DNA of 64,000 bases, taken from contig JAWQEG010000488.1 in assembly GCA_033782935.1 (NCBI GenBank), forward strand, positions 434,001 through 498,000, in the 5' to 3' direction. Made by a program: the position numbers and the translations under genes. Origin of the DNA: Petrolisthes cinctipes. Lineage: Eukaryota > Arthropoda > Malacostraca > Decapoda > Porcellanidae. Of this stretch, positions 34,801 through 48,730 are shown piece after piece; within the stretch, counting starts at the first letter, position 1; the number at the start of each line of letters is the position of its first letter. Under the pieces are notes generated by a model. The model searched no databases. It was not told where the DNA came from and worked only from the letters and a program-made list of their open reading frames with translations.

Positions 34801-34923
34801 ATTTTGGGGTCCCAGAAGCAATCTGTACATGCCTACACAGTGCTAGAATATTTTCAAAATATAGGCTAAAAACATACTAAAAATCGATATTATAGGTGCC
34901 ATAAAATCTATATCTCAAATTCA

Positions 34924-37900
34924 GTCCCATAACACCCGAAAATTCGGTATTTAGAGGTCCCAGAAGGTATCTGTACATGCCTACTCCGTGTTAGAGTATT
35001 TTCAAAATACAGGCCAAAAACATACTGAAAATCGATCTTTTAGGTGCCCAAAAGTCGATATGTGCATGCATCTTCTGTACCCGTTTATATCTCAAATTCA
35101 GGCTCAAAACACCCGAAAATTCGATATTTTGGGGTCCCAGAAGCGATCTGTACATGCCTACTCCGTGTTAGAGTATTTTCAAAATTCAGGCCCAAAACAT
35201 GCTGAAAATCGATATTTTTGGTGCCCAAAGTCAATATGTGCATGTATCTTCTGTACCCGTTTATATCTGAAATTCAGGCTCAAAACAACCGAAAATTCAA
35301 TATTTTGGGGTCCCAGAAGCAATCTGTACATGCAAACTCAGTGCTAGAATATTTTCAAAATATAGGCTAAAAACATGCTAAAAATCGACATTTTAGGTGC
35401 CAAAATATCGATATCTCAAATTCAGTCCCAAAATACCCGAAAATTCGATATTTAGAGGTCCCAGAAGGTATATGTACATGCTTACTCCGTGTTAGAGTAT
35501 TTTCAAAATACAGGCCAAAAACATACTGAAAATCGATCTTTTAGGTGCCCAAAAGTCGATATGTGCATGCATCTTCTGTACCCGTTTATATCTCAAATTC
35601 AGGCTCAAAACACCCGAAAATTCGATATTTTGGGGTCCCAGAAGCGATCTGTACATGCCTACTCCGTGTTAGAGCATTTTCAAAATTCAGGCCCAAAACA
35701 TGCTGAAAATCGATATTTTTGGTGCCCAAAGTCAATATGTGCATGTATCTTCTGTACCCGTTTATATCTGAAATTCAGGCTCAAAACACCCGAAAATTCA
35801 ATATTATGGGGTCCCAGAAGCAATCTGTACAGTGCTAGAATATTTTCAAAATATAGGCTAAAAACATGCTAAAAATCGATCTTTTAGGTGCCAAAAAGTC
35901 GATATCTCAAATTCAGTCCCAAAACACCCGAAAATTCGATATTTAGGGGTCCTAGAAGCGATCTGTACATGCCTACTCCGTGTTAGAGTATTTTCAAAAT
36001 ACATGCTCAAAACATACTGAAAATCAATCTTTTAGGTGCACAAAAGTCGATATGTGCATGCATCTTCAGTACCCGTTTATATCTCAAATTCAGGCTCAAA
36101 ACACCCGAAAATTCAATATTTTGGGGTCCCAGAAGCAATCTGTACATGCCTACTCAGTGTTAGAGTATTTTCAAAATACAGGCCCAAAACATGCTGAAAA
36201 TCGATATTTTAGATGCCCAAAGTCAATATGTGCATGTATCTTCTGTACCCGTTTATATCTCAAATTCAGACTCAAAACACCCGAAAATTCAACATTTTGG
36301 GGTCCCAGAAGCAATCTGTACATGCCTACTCAGTGCTAGAATATTTTCAAAATATAGGCTAAAAACATGCTAAAAATCGATCTTTTAGGTGCCAAAAAGT
36401 CTATATCTCAAATTCAGTCCCAAAACACCCGAAAATTCGATATTTAGGGGTCCCAGAAGCGATCTGTACATGCCTACTCCGTGTTAGAGTATTTTCAAAA
36501 TACATGCTCAAAACATACTGAAAATCGATCTTTTATGTGCACAAAAGTCGATATGTGCATGCATCTTCAGTAACCGTTTATATCTCAAATTCAGGCTCAA
36601 AACACCCGAAAATTCAATATTTTGGGGTCCCAGAAGCAATCTGTACATGCCTACTCAGTGTTAGAGTATTTTCAAAATACAGGCCCAAAACATGCTGAAA
36701 ATCGATATTTTAGATGCCCAAAGTCAATATGTGCATGTATCTTCTGTACCCGTTTATATATCAAATTCAGGCTCAAAACACCCGAAAATTCAATATTTTG
36801 GGGTCCCAGAAGCAATCTGTACATGCCTACACAGTGCTAGAATATTTTCAAAATATAGGCTAAAAACATGCTAAAAATCGATATTATAGGTGCCAAAAAA
36901 TCTATATCTCAAATTCAGTCCCATAACACCCGAAAATTCGATATTTAGAGGTCCCAGAAGGTATCTGTACATGCCTACTCCGTGTTAGGGTATTTTCAAA
37001 ATACAGGCCAAAAACATATTGAAAATCGATATTTTTGGTGCCCAAAGTCAATATGTGCATGTATCTTCTGTACCCGTTTATATCTCAAATTCAGGTTCAA
37101 AACACCCGAAAATTCAATATTTTGGGGTCCCAGAAGCAATCTGTACATGCCTACTCAGTGCTAGAATATTTTCAAAATATAGGCTAAAAACATGCTACAT
37201 GCTCAAAACATACTGAAAATCGATCTTTTAGGTGCACAAAAGTCGATATGTGCATGCATCTTCAGTACCCGTTTATATCTCAAATTCAGGCTCAAAACAC
37301 CCGAAAATTCAATATTTTGGGGTCCCAGAAGCAATCTGTACATGCCTACTCAGTGTTAGAGTATTTTCAAAATACAGGCCCAAAACATGCTGAAAATCGA
37401 TATTTTAGATGCCCAAAGTCAATATGTGCATGTATCTTCTGTACCCGTTTATATATCAAATTCAGGCTCAAAACACCCGAAAATTCAATATTTTGGGGTC
37501 CCAGAAGCAATCTGTACATGCCTACACAGTGCTAGAATATTTTCAAAATATAGGCTAAAAACATGCTAAAAATCGATATTATAGGTGCCAAAAAATCTAT
37601 ATCTCAAATTCAGTCCCATAACACCCGAAAATTCGGTATTTAGAAGTCCCAGAAGGTATCTGTACATGCCTACTCCCTGTTAGAGTATTTTCAAAATACA
37701 GGCCAAAAACATACTGAAAATCGATCTTTTAGGTGCCCAAAAGTCGATATGTGCATGCATCTTCTGTACCCGTTTATATCTCAAATTCTGGCCCTAAACA
37801 CCCGAAAATTCTATATTTTGGGGTCCCAGAAGCGATCTGTACATGCCTACTCCGTGTTAGAGTATTTTCAAAATTCAGGCCCAAAACATGCTGAAAATCG

Positions 37901-40097
37901 ATATTTTTGGTGCCCAAAGTCAATATGTGCATGTATCTTCTGTACCCGTTTATATCTCAAATTCAGGCTCAAAACAACCGAAAATTCAATATTTTGGGGT
38001 CCCAGAAGCAATCTGTACATGCAAACTCAGTGCTAGAATATTTTCAAAATATAGGCTAAAAACATGCTAAAAATCGACATTTTAGGTGCCAAAAAATCGA
38101 TATCTCAAATTCAGTCCCAAAACACCCGAAAATTCGATATTTAGAGGTCCCAGAAGGTATCTGTACATGCTTACTCCGTGTTAGAGTATTTTCAAAATAC
38201 AGGCCAAAAACATACTGAAAATCGATCTTTTAGGTGCCCAAAAGTCGATATGTGCATGCATCTTCTGTACCCGTTTATATCTCAAATTCAGGCTCAAAAC
38301 ACCCGAAAATTCGATATTTTGGGGCCCCAGAAGCGATCTGTACATGCCTACTCCGTGTTAGAGTATTTTCAAAATTCAGGCCCAAAACATGCTGAAAATC
38401 GATATTTTTGGTGCCCAAAGTCAATATGTGCATGTATCTTCTGTACCCGTTCATATCTGAAATTCAGGCTCAAAACACCCGAAAATTCAATATTATGGGG
38501 TCCCAGAAGCAATCTGTACAGTGCTAGAATATTTTCAAAACATAGGCTAAAAACATGCTAAAAATCGATCTTTTAGGTGCCAAAAAGTCGATATCTCAAA
38601 TTCAGTCCCAAAACACCCGAAAATTCGATATTTAGGGGTCCCAGAAGCGATCTGTACATGCCTACTCCGTGTTAGAGTATTTTCAAAATACATGCTCAAA
38701 ACATACTGAAAATCAATCTTTTAGGTGCACAAAAGTCGATATGTGCATGCATCTTCAATACCCGTTTATATCTCAAATTCAGGCTCAAAACACCCGAAAA
38801 TTCAATATTTTGGGGTCCCAGAAGCAATCTGTACATGCCTACTCAGTGTTAGAGTATTTTCAAAATACAGGCCCAAAACATGCTGAAAATCGATATTTTA
38901 GATGCCCAAAGTCAATATGTGCATGTATCTTCTGTACCCGTTTATATCTCAAATTCAGACTCAAAACACCCGAAAATTCAATATTTTGGGGTCCCAGAAG
39001 CAATCTGTACATGCCTAGTCAGTGCTAGAATATTTTCAAAATATAGGCTAAAAACATGCTAAAAATCGATCCTTTAGGTGCTAAAAAGTCTATATCTCAA
39101 ATTCAGTCCCAAAACACCCGAAAATTCGATATTTAGAGGTCCCAGAAGGTATCTGTACATGCTTACTCCGTGTTAGAGTATTTTCAAAATACAGGCCAAA
39201 AACATACTGAAAATCGATCTTTTAGGTGCCCAAAAGTCGATATGTGCATGCATCTTCTGTACCCGTTTATATCTCAAATTCAGGCTCAAAACACCCGAAA
39301 ATTCGATATTTTGGGGTCCCAGAAGCGATCTGTACATGCCTACTCCGTGTTAGAGTATTTTCAAAATTCAGGCCCAAAACATGCTGAAAATCGATATTTT
39401 TGGTGCCCAAAGTCAATATGTGCATGTATCTTCTGTACCCGTTCATATCTGAAATTCAGGCTCAAAACACCCGAAAATTCAATATTATGGGGTCCCAGAA
39501 GCAATCTGTACAGTGCTAGAATATTTTCAAAACATTGGCTAAAAACATGCTAAAAATCGATCTTTTAGGTGCCAAAAAGTCGATATCTCAAATTCAGTCC
39601 CAAAACACCCGAAAATTCGATATTTAGGGGTCCCAGAAGCGATCTGTACATGCCTACTCCGTGTTAGAGTATTTTCAAAATACATGCTCAAAACATACTG
39701 AAAATCGATCTTTTAGGTGCACAAAAGTCGATATGTGCATGCATCTTCAATACCCGTTTATATCTCAAATTCAGGCTCAAAACACCCGAAAATTCAATAT
39801 TTTGGGGTCCCAGAAGCAATCTGTACATGCCTACTCAGTGTTAGAGTATTTTCAAAATACAGGCCCAAAACATGCTGAAAATCGATATTTTAGATGCCCA
39901 AAGTCAATATGTGCATGTATCTTCTGTACCCGTTTATATATCAAATTCAGGCTCAAAACACACGAAAATTCAATATTTTGGGGTCCCAGAAGCAATCTGT
40001 ACATGCCTACACAGTGCTAGAATATTTTCAAAATATAGGCTAAAATCATGCTAAAAATCGATATTATAGGTGCCAAAAAATCGATATCTCAAATTCA
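34924..40097 (+). repeat. HOR tract 10
   Basis: Units start at 34924, 35425 (491 bp), 35916, 36417, 36918 (695), 37613, 38114 (491), 38605, 39106 (491) and 39597. The pairs at 38,114-39,105 and 39,106-40,097 share CCCGTTCATATCTG, AATATTATGGGG and AAACATAGGC/AAACATTGGC and form a 992-bp tandem duplication. The unit at 35425 is a looser relative 2,689 bp upstream. Confidence 0.84.
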
Positions 40098-43000
40098 GTC
40101 CCATAACACCCGAAAATTCGATATTTAGAGGTCCCAGAAGGTATCTGTACATGCCTACTCCGTGTTAGGGTATTTTCAAAATACAGGCCAAAAACATACT
40201 GAAAATCGATTTTTTAGGTGCCCAAAAGTTGATATGTGCATGCATCTTCTGTACCCGTTTATATCTCAAATTCTGGCCCTAAACACCCGAAAATTCGATA
40301 TTTTGGGGTCCCAGAAGCGATCTGTACATTCCTACTCCGTGTTAGAGTATTTTCAAAATTCAGGCCCAAAACATGCTAAAAATCGATATTTTTGGTGCCC
40401 AAAGTCAATATGTGCATGTATCTTCTGTACCCGTTTATATCTCAAATTCAGGCTCAAAACACCCGAAAATTCAATATTTTTGGGTCCCAGAAGCAATCTG
40501 TACATGCCTACTCAGTGCTAGAATATTTTCAAAATATAGGCTAAAAACATGCAAAAAATCGATCTTTTAGGTGCCATAAAGTCGATATCTCAAATTCAGT
40601 CCCAAAACACCCGAAAATTCGATATTTAGGGGTCCCAGAAGCGATCTGTACATGCCTAACTCCGTGTTAGAGTATTTTCAAAATACATGCTCAAAACATA
40701 CTGAAAATCGATCTTTTAGGTGCACAAAAGTCGATATGTGCATGCTTCTTCAGTACCCGTTTATATCTCAAATTCAGGCTCAAAACACCCGAAAATTCAA
40801 TATTTTGGGGTCCCAGAAGCAATCTGTACATGCCTAATCAGTGTTAGAGTATTTTCAAAATTCAGGCCCAAAACATGCTAAAAATCGATATTTTTGGTGC
40901 CCAAAGTCAATATGTGCATGTATCTTCTGTACCCGTTTATATCTCAAATTCAGGCTCAAAACACCCGAAAATTCAATATTTTGGGGTCCCAGAAGCAATC
41001 TGTACATGCCTACTCAGTGCTAGAATATTTTCAAAATATAGGCTAAAAACATGCAAAAAATCGATCTTTTAGGTGCCAAAAAGTCGATATCTCAAATTCA
41101 GTCCCAAAACACCCGAAAATTCGATATTTAGGGGTCCCAGAAGCGATCTGTACATGCCTAACTCCGTGTTAGAGTATTTTCAAAATACATGCTCAAAACA
41201 TACTGAAAATCGATCTTTTAGGTGCACAAAAGTCGATATGTGGATGCTTCTTCAGTACCCGTTTATATCTCAAATTCAGGCTCAAAACACCCGAAAATTC
41301 AATATTTTGGGGTCCCAGAAGCAATCTGTACATGCCTACTCAGTGTTAGAGTATTTTCAAAATACAGGCCCAAAACATGCTGAAAATCAATATTTTATAT
41401 GCCCAAAGTCAATAGGTGCATGTATCTTCTGTACCCGTTTATATCTCAAATTCAGGCTCAAGACAACCGAAAATTCAATATTTTGGGGTCCCAGAAGCAA
41501 TCTGTACATGCCTACTCAGTGCTAGAATATTTTCAAAATATAGGCTAAAAACATGCTAAAAATCGATCTTTTAGGTGCCAAAAAGTCGATATCTCAAATT
41601 CAGTCCCAAAACACCCGAAAATTCGATATTTAGGGGTCCCAGAAGCGATCTGTACATGCCTACTCCGTGTTAGAGTATTTTCAAAATATATGCTCAAAAC
41701 ATACTGAAAATCGATCTTTTAGGTGCACAAAAGTCGATATGTGCATGCATCTTCAGTACCCGTTTATATCTCAAATTCAGGCTCAAAACACCTGAAAATT
41801 CAATATTTTGGGGTCCCAGAAGCAATCTGTACATGCCTACTCAGTGTTAGAGTATTTTCAAAATACAGGCCCAAAACATGCTGAAAATCGATATTTTAGA
41901 TGCCCAAAGTCAATATGTGCATGTATCTTCTGTACCCGTTTATATCTCAAATTCAGGCTCAAAACACCCGAAAATTCAATATTTTGGGGTCCCAGAAGCA
42001 ATCTGTACAGTGCCAGAATAATTTCAAAATATAGGCTAAAAACATGCTAAAAATCGATCTTTTAGGTGCCAAAAAGTCGATATCTCAAATTCAGTCCCAA
42101 AACACCCGAAAATTCGATATTTAGGGGTCCCAGAAGCGATCTGTACATGCCTACTCCGTGTTAGAGTATTTTCAAAATACATGCTCAAAACATACTGAAA
42201 ATCGATCTTTTAGGTGCACAAAAGTCGATATGTGCATGCATCTTCAGTACTAGTTTATATCTCAAATTCAGGCTCAAAACACCCGAAAATTCAATATTTT
42301 GGGGTCCCAGAAGCAATCTGTACATGCCTACTCAGTGTTAGAGTATTTTCAAAATACAGGCACAAAACATGCTGAAAATCGATATTTTAGATGCCCAAAG
42401 TCAATATGTGCATGTATCATCTGTACCCGTTTATATCTCAAATTCAGGATCAAAACACCCGAAAATTCAATATTTTGGGGTCCCAGAAGCAATCTGTACA
42501 TGCCTACACAGTGCTAGAATATTTTCAAAATATAGGCTAAAAACATGCTGAAAATCGATATTTTAGGTGCCAAAAAATCGATATCTCAAATTCAGTCCCA
42601 AAACACCCGAAAATTCGATATTTAGAGGTCCCAGAAGGTATCTGTACATGCCTACTCCGTGTTAGAGTATTTTCAAAATACAGGCCAAAAACATACTGAA
42701 AATCGATCTTTTAGGTGCCCAAAAGTCGATATGTGCATGCATCTTCTGTACCCGTTTATATCTCAAATTCTGGCCGTAAACACCCGAAAATTCGATATTT
42801 TGGGGTCCCAGAAGCGATCTGTACATGCCTGGCACTCCGTGTTAGAGTATTTTCAAAATTCAGGCCCAAAACATGCTGAAAATCGATCTTTTAGGTGCAC
42901 AAAAGTCGATATGTGCATGCATCTTCTGTACCCGTTTATATCTCAAATTCAGGCTCAAAACACCGGAAAATTCGATATTTTGGGGTCCCAGAAGCGATCT

Positions 43001-44101
43001 GTACATGCCTACTCCGTGTTAGAATATTTTCAAAATATAGGCTAAAAACATGATAAAAATCGATCTTTTAGGTGCCAAAAAGTCGATATCTCAAATTCAG
43101 TCCCAAAACTCCCGAAAATTCGATATTTAGGGGTCCCAGAAGCGATCTGTACAAGCCTACTCCGTGTTAGAGTATTTTCAAAATACATGCTCAAAACATA
43201 CTGAAAATCGATCTTTCAGGTGCACAAAAGTCGATATGTGCATGCATCATCAGTACCCGTTTATATCTCAAATTCAGGCTCAAAACACCCGAAAATTCAA
43301 TATTTTGGGGTCCCAGAAGCAATCTGTACATGCCTACTCAGTGTTAGAGTATTTTCAAAATACAGGCCCAAAACATGCTGAAAATCGATATTTTAGATGC
43401 CCAAAGTCAATATGTGCATGTATCTTCTGTACCCGTTTATATCTCAAATTCAGGCTCAAAACACCCGAAAATTCAATATTTTGGGGTCATAGAAGCAATC
43501 TGTACATGCCTACACAGTGCTAGAATATTTTCAAAATATAGGCTAAAAACATGCTAAAAATCGACATTTTAGGTGCCAAAAAATCGATATCTCAAATTCA
43601 GTCCCAAAACACCCGAAAATTCGGTATTTAGGGGTCCCAGAAGCGATCTGTACATGCGTACTCCGTGTTAGAGTATTTTCAAAATACATGCTCAAAACAT
43701 ACTGAATATCGATCTTTTAGGTGCACAAAAGTCGATATGTGCATGCATCTTCAGTACCCGTTTATATCTCAAATTCAGGCTCAAAACACCCGAAAATTCG
43801 ATATTTTGGGGTCCCAGAAGCAATCTGTACATGCCTACTCAGTGTTAAAGTATTTTCAAAATACAGGCCCAAAACATGCTGAAAATCGATATTTTAGATG
43901 CCCAAAGTCAATATGTGCATGTATCTTCTTTACCCGTTTATATCTCAAATTCAGGCTCAAAACACCTGAAAATTCAATATTTTGGGCTCCCAGAAGCAAT
44001 CTGTACATGCCTACTCAGTGCTAGAATATTTTCAAAATATAGGCTAAAAACATGCTAAAAATCGATATTTTAGGTGCCAAAAAGTCGATATCTATAATTC
44101 A
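40098..44101 (+). repeat. HOR tract 11: regular units with small private changes
   Basis: Units start at 40098, 40599, 41101, 41603, 42094, 42595 (505 bp) and 43100, with 43601 closing the tract. The units at 40599 and 41101 share a one-base insertion (GCCTAACTCC) and CATGCAAAAAATCG, so they are sister copies. The unit at 42595 carries a GGC insertion at 42,831-42,833 and a hybrid second monomer with alpha-type GTGCACAAAAGTCG. Confidence 0.84.
42831..42833 (+). other. GGC insertion marker (copy 1)
   Basis: ATGCCTGGCACTCCG replaces the usual ATGCCTACTCCG. The same insertion recurs 3,153 bp downstream at 45,984-45,986, and in both places a hybrid monomer with GTGCACAAAAGTCG and CACCGGAAAATTC follows. 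The copies share a single origin. Confidence 0.85.
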
Positions 44102-44244
44102 GTCCCAAAACATCCTAAAATTCGATATTTAGGGGTCCCAGAAGCGATCTGTACATGCCTACTCTGTGTTTGAGTATTTTCAAAATACAGGCCCAAAACA
44201 TGCTCAAGATATTTTAGGTGCGTAAAGGCGATATCTCAAATTCA
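44102..44244 (+). repeat. Stray 143-bp short monomer with the inverted-domain signature
   Basis: This solitary short monomer sits between two complete HORs. It contains TTTTAGGTGCGTAAAGGCG (near 44,213-44,231), the exact forward form of CGCCTTTACGCACCTAAAA, which marks short monomers of the inverted domain beyond 58,251. I saw this form nowhere else in the forward domain. It also has CATCCTAAAATTCG, TCTGTGTTTGAG and a 5-bp shortening (CTCAAGATATTTT). It is either a relic of the older subfamily or a piece transferred by gene conversion. Confidence 0.82.
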
Positions 44245-45983
44245 GTCCCAAAACACCCGAAAATTCGATATTTAGGGGTCCCAGAAGCGATCTGTACATG
44301 CCTACTCCGTGTTAGAGTATTTTCAAAATACATGCTCAAAACATACTGAAAATCGATCTTTTAGGTGCACAAAAGTCGATATGTGCATGCATCTTCAGTA
44401 CCCGTTTATATCTCAAATTCAGGCTCAAAACACCCGAAAATTCAATATTTTGGGGTCCCAGAAGCAATCTGTACATGCCTACTCCGTGTTAGAGTATTTT
44501 CAAAATTCAGGCCCAAAACATGCTGAAAATCGATATTTTTGGTGCCCAAAGTCAATATGTGCATGTATCTTCTGTACCCGTTTATATATCAAATTCAGGC
44601 TCAAAACACCCGAAAATTCAATATTTTGGGGTCCCAGAAGCAATCTGTACATGCCTACTCAGTGCTAGAATATTTTCAAAATATAGGCTAAAAACATGCT
44701 AAAAATCGACATTTTAGGTGCCAAAAAATCGATATCTCAAATTCAGTCCCAAAACACCCGAAAATTCGATATTTAGGGGTCCCAGAAGCGATCTGTACAT
44801 GCCTAATCCGTGTTAGAGTATTTTCAAAATACATGCTCAAAACATACTGAAAATCGATCTTTTAGGTGCACAAAAGTCGATATGTGCATGCATCTTCAGT
44901 ACCCGTTTATATCTCAAATTCAGGCTCAAAACACCCGAAAATTCGATATTTTGGGGTCCCAGAAGCAATCTGTACATGCCTACTCAGTGTTAAAGTATTT
45001 TCAAAATACAGGCCCAAAACATGCTGAAAATCGATATTTTAGATGCCCAAAGTCAATATGTGCATGTATCTTCTGTACCCGTTTATATCTCAAATTCAGG
45101 CTCAAAACACCCGAAAATTCAATATTTTGGGGTCCCAGAAGCAATCTGTACATGCCTACACAGTGCTAGAATATATTCAAAATATAGGCTAAAAACATGC
45201 TGAAAATCGATATTTTAGGTGCCAAAAAATCGATATCTCAAATTTAGTCCCAAAACACCCGAAAATTCGATATTTAGAGGTCCCAGAAGGTATCTGTACA
45301 TGCCTACTCCGTGTTAGAGTATTTTCAAAATACAGGCCAAAAACATACTGAAAATCGATCTTTTAGGTGCCCAAAAGTCGATATGTGCATGTATCTTCTG
45401 TACCCGTTTATATCTCAAATTCTGGCCCTAAACACCCGAAAATTCGATATTTTGGGGTCCCAGAAGCGATCTGTACATGCCTACTCCGTGTTAGAGTATT
45501 TTCAAAATTCAGGCCCAAAACATGCTGAAAATCGATATTTTTGGTGCCCAAAGTCAATATGTGCATGTATCTTCTGTACCCGTTTATATCTCAAATTCAG
45601 GCTCAAAACACCCGAAAATTCAATATTTTGGGGTCCCAGAAGCAATCTGTACATGCCTACACAGTGCTAGAATATTTTCAAAATATAGGCTAAAAACATG
45701 CTGAAAATCGATATTTTAGGTGCCAAAAAATCGATATCTCAAATTCAGTCCCAAAACACCCGAAAATTCGATATTTAGAGGTCCCAGAAGGTATCTGTAC
45801 ATGCCTACTCCGTGTTAGAGTATTTTCAAAATACAGGCCAAAAACATACTGAAAATCGATCTTTTAGGTGCCCAAAAGTCGATATGTGCATGCATCTTCT
45901 GTACCCGTTTATATCTCAAATTCTGGCCCTAAACACCCGAAAATTCGATATTTTGGGGTCCCAGAAGCGATCTGTACATGCCT

Positions 45984-45986
45984 GGC
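45984..45986 (+). other. GGC insertion marker (copy 2)
   Basis: Same insertion and same downstream hybrid monomer as at 42,831. Here the hybrid monomer is followed by an additional full monomer 2, making a 681-bp unit (45,748-46,428), whereas the first copy goes directly into a short monomer and is 505 bp long. Confidence 0.85.
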
Positions 45987-47744
45987 ACTCCGTGTTAGAG
46001 TATTTTCAAAATTCAGGCCCAAAACATGCTGAAAATCGATCTTTTAGGTGCACAAAAGTCGATATGTGCATGCCTCTTCTGTACCCGTTTATATCTCAAA
46101 TTCAGGCTCAAAACACCGGAAAATTCGATATTTTGGGGTCCCAGAAGCGATCTGTACATGCCTACTCCGTGTTAGAGTATTTTCAAAATTCAGGTCCAAA
46201 ACATGCTGAAAATCGATATTTTTGGTGCCCAAAGTAAATATGTGCATGTATCTTCTGTACCCGTTTATATCTCAAATTCAGGCTCAAAACAACCGAAAAT
46301 TCAATATTTTGGGGTCCCAGAAGCAATCTGTACATGCCTACACAGTGCTAGAATATTTTCAAAATATAGGCTAAAAACATGCTGAAAATCGATATTTTAG
46401 GTGCCAAAAAATCGATATCTCAAATTCAGTCCCAAAACACCCGAAAATTCGATATTTAGAGGTCCCAGAAGGTATCTGTACATGCCTACTCCGTGTTAGA
46501 GTATTTTCAAAATACAGGCCAAAAACATACTGAAAATCGATCTTTTAGGTGCCCAAAAGTCGATATGTGCATGCATCTTCTGTACCCGTTTATATCTCAA
46601 ATTCTGGCCCTAAACACCTGAAAATTCGATATTTTGGGGTCCCAGAAGCGATCTGTACATGCCTACTCCGTGTTAGAGTATTTTCAAAATTCAGGCCCAA
46701 AACATGCTGAAAATCGATATTTTTGGTGCCCAAAGACAATATGTGCATGTATCTTCTGTACCTGTTTATATCTCAAATTCAGGCTCAAAACACCCGAAAA
46801 TTCAATATTTTGGCGTCCCAGAAGCAATCTGTACAGTGCTAGAATATTTTCAAAATATAGGCTAAAAACATGCTAAAAATCGACATTTTAGGTGCCAAAA
46901 ATCGATATCTCAAATTCAGTCCCAAAACACCCGAAAATTCGATATTTAGGGGTCCCAGAAGCGATCTGTACATGCCTTCTCCGTGTTAGAGTATTTTCAA
47001 AATACATGCTCAAAAAATACTGAAAATCGATCTTTTAGGTGCCCAAAAGTCGATATGTGCATGCATCTTCTGTACCCGTTTATATCTCAAATTCTGGCCC
47101 TAAACACCCGAAAATTCGATATTTTGGGGTCCCAGAAGCGATCTGTACATGCCTACTACGTGTTAGAGTATTTTCAAAATTCAGGCCCAAAACATGCTGA
47201 AAATCGATATTTTTGGTGCCCAAAGTCAATATGTGCATGTATCTTCTGTACCCGTTTATATCTCAAATTCAGGCTCAAAACACCCGAAAATTCAATATTT
47301 TGTTGTCCCAGAAGCAATCTGTACATGCCTACTCAGTGCTAGAATATTTTCAAAATATAGGGTAAAAACATGCTAAAAATCGATCTTTTAGGTGCCAAAA
47401 AGTCGATATCTCAAATTCAGTCCCAAAACACCCGAAAATTCGATATTTAGGGGTCCCAGAAGCGATCTGTACATGCCTACTCCGTGTTAGAGTATTTTCA
47501 AAATACATGCTCAAAACATACTGAAAATCGATCTTTTAGGTGCACAAAAGTCGATATGTGCATGCATCTTCAGTACCCGTTTATATCTCAAATTCAGGCT
47601 CAAAACACCCGAAAATTCAATATTTTGGGGTCCCAGAAGCAATCTGTACATGCCTACACAGTGCTAGAATATTTTCAAAATATAGGCTAAAAACATGCTA
47701 AAAATCGACATTTTAGGTGCCAAAAAATCGATATCTCAAATTCA

Positions 47745-48097
47745 GTCCCAAAACACCCGAAAATTCGATATTTAGAGGTCCCAGAAGGTATCTGTACATG
47801 CCTACTCCGTGTTAGAGTATTTTCAAAATACAGGCCAAAAACATACTGAAAATCGATCTTTTAGGTGCCCAAAAGTCGATATGTGCATGCATCTTCTGTA
47901 CCCGTTTATATCTCAAATTCTGGCCCTAAACACCCGAAAATTCGATATTTTGGGGTCCCAGAAGCGATCTGTACATGTCTACTCCGTGTTAGAGTATTTT
48001 CAAAATTCAGGACCAAAACATGCTGAAAATCGATATTTTTGGTGCCCAATGTCAATATGTGCATGTATCTTTTGTACCCGTTTATATCTCAAATTCA
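47745..48097 (+). repeat. HOR lacking its short monomer (353 bp)
   Basis: Two full monomers (177 + 176) are followed directly by the next unit at GTCCCAAAACACCCG (48,098). It carries private variants: CATGTCTACTCCG, TTCAGGACC, CCCAATGTC and CTTTTGTACC. It is the only clear unit in the window without a short monomer and is consistent with the reciprocal product of an unequal exchange. Confidence 0.75.
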
Positions 48098-48730
48098 GTC
48101 CCAAAACACCCGAAAATTCGATATTTAGGGGTCCCAGAAGCGATCTGTACATGCCTACTCCGTGTTAGAGTATTTTCAAAATACATGCTCAAAACATACT
48201 GAAAATCGATCTTTTAGGTGCACAAAAGTCGATATGTGCATGCATCTTCATTACCCGTTTATATCTCAAATTCAGGCTCAAAACACCCGAAAATTCAATA
48301 TTTTGGGGTCCCAGAAGCAATCTGTACATGCCTACTCAGTGTTAGAGTATTTTTAAAATACAGGTCCAAAACATGCTGAAAATCGATATTTTAGATGCCC
48401 AAAGTCAATATGTGCATGTATCTTCTGTACCCGTTTATATCTCAAATTCAGGCTCAAAACACCCGAAAATTCAATATTTTGGGCTCCCAGAAGCAATCTG
48501 TACATGCCTACACAGTGCTAGAATATTTTCAAAATATAGGCTAAAAACATGCTAAAAATCGACATTTTAGGTGCCAAAAAATCGATATCTCAAATTCAGT
48601 CCCAAAACACCCGAAAATTCGATATTTAGAGGTCCCAGAAGCGATCTGTACATGCCTACTCCGTGTTAGAGTATTTTCAAAATACAGGCCAAAAACATAC
48701 TGAAAATCGATCTTTTAGGTGCCCAAAATT

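Larger units (their letters stand above)
44245..48598 (+). repeat. HOR tract 12
   Basis: Units start at 44245, 44746, 45247, 45748 (681 bp), 46429 (490), 46919, 47420 (325), 47745 (353) and 48098. The 353-bp unit is the reverse of the usual truncation: it keeps the two full monomers and has no short monomer. The 325-bp unit keeps one full and one short monomer. Confidence 0.83.
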
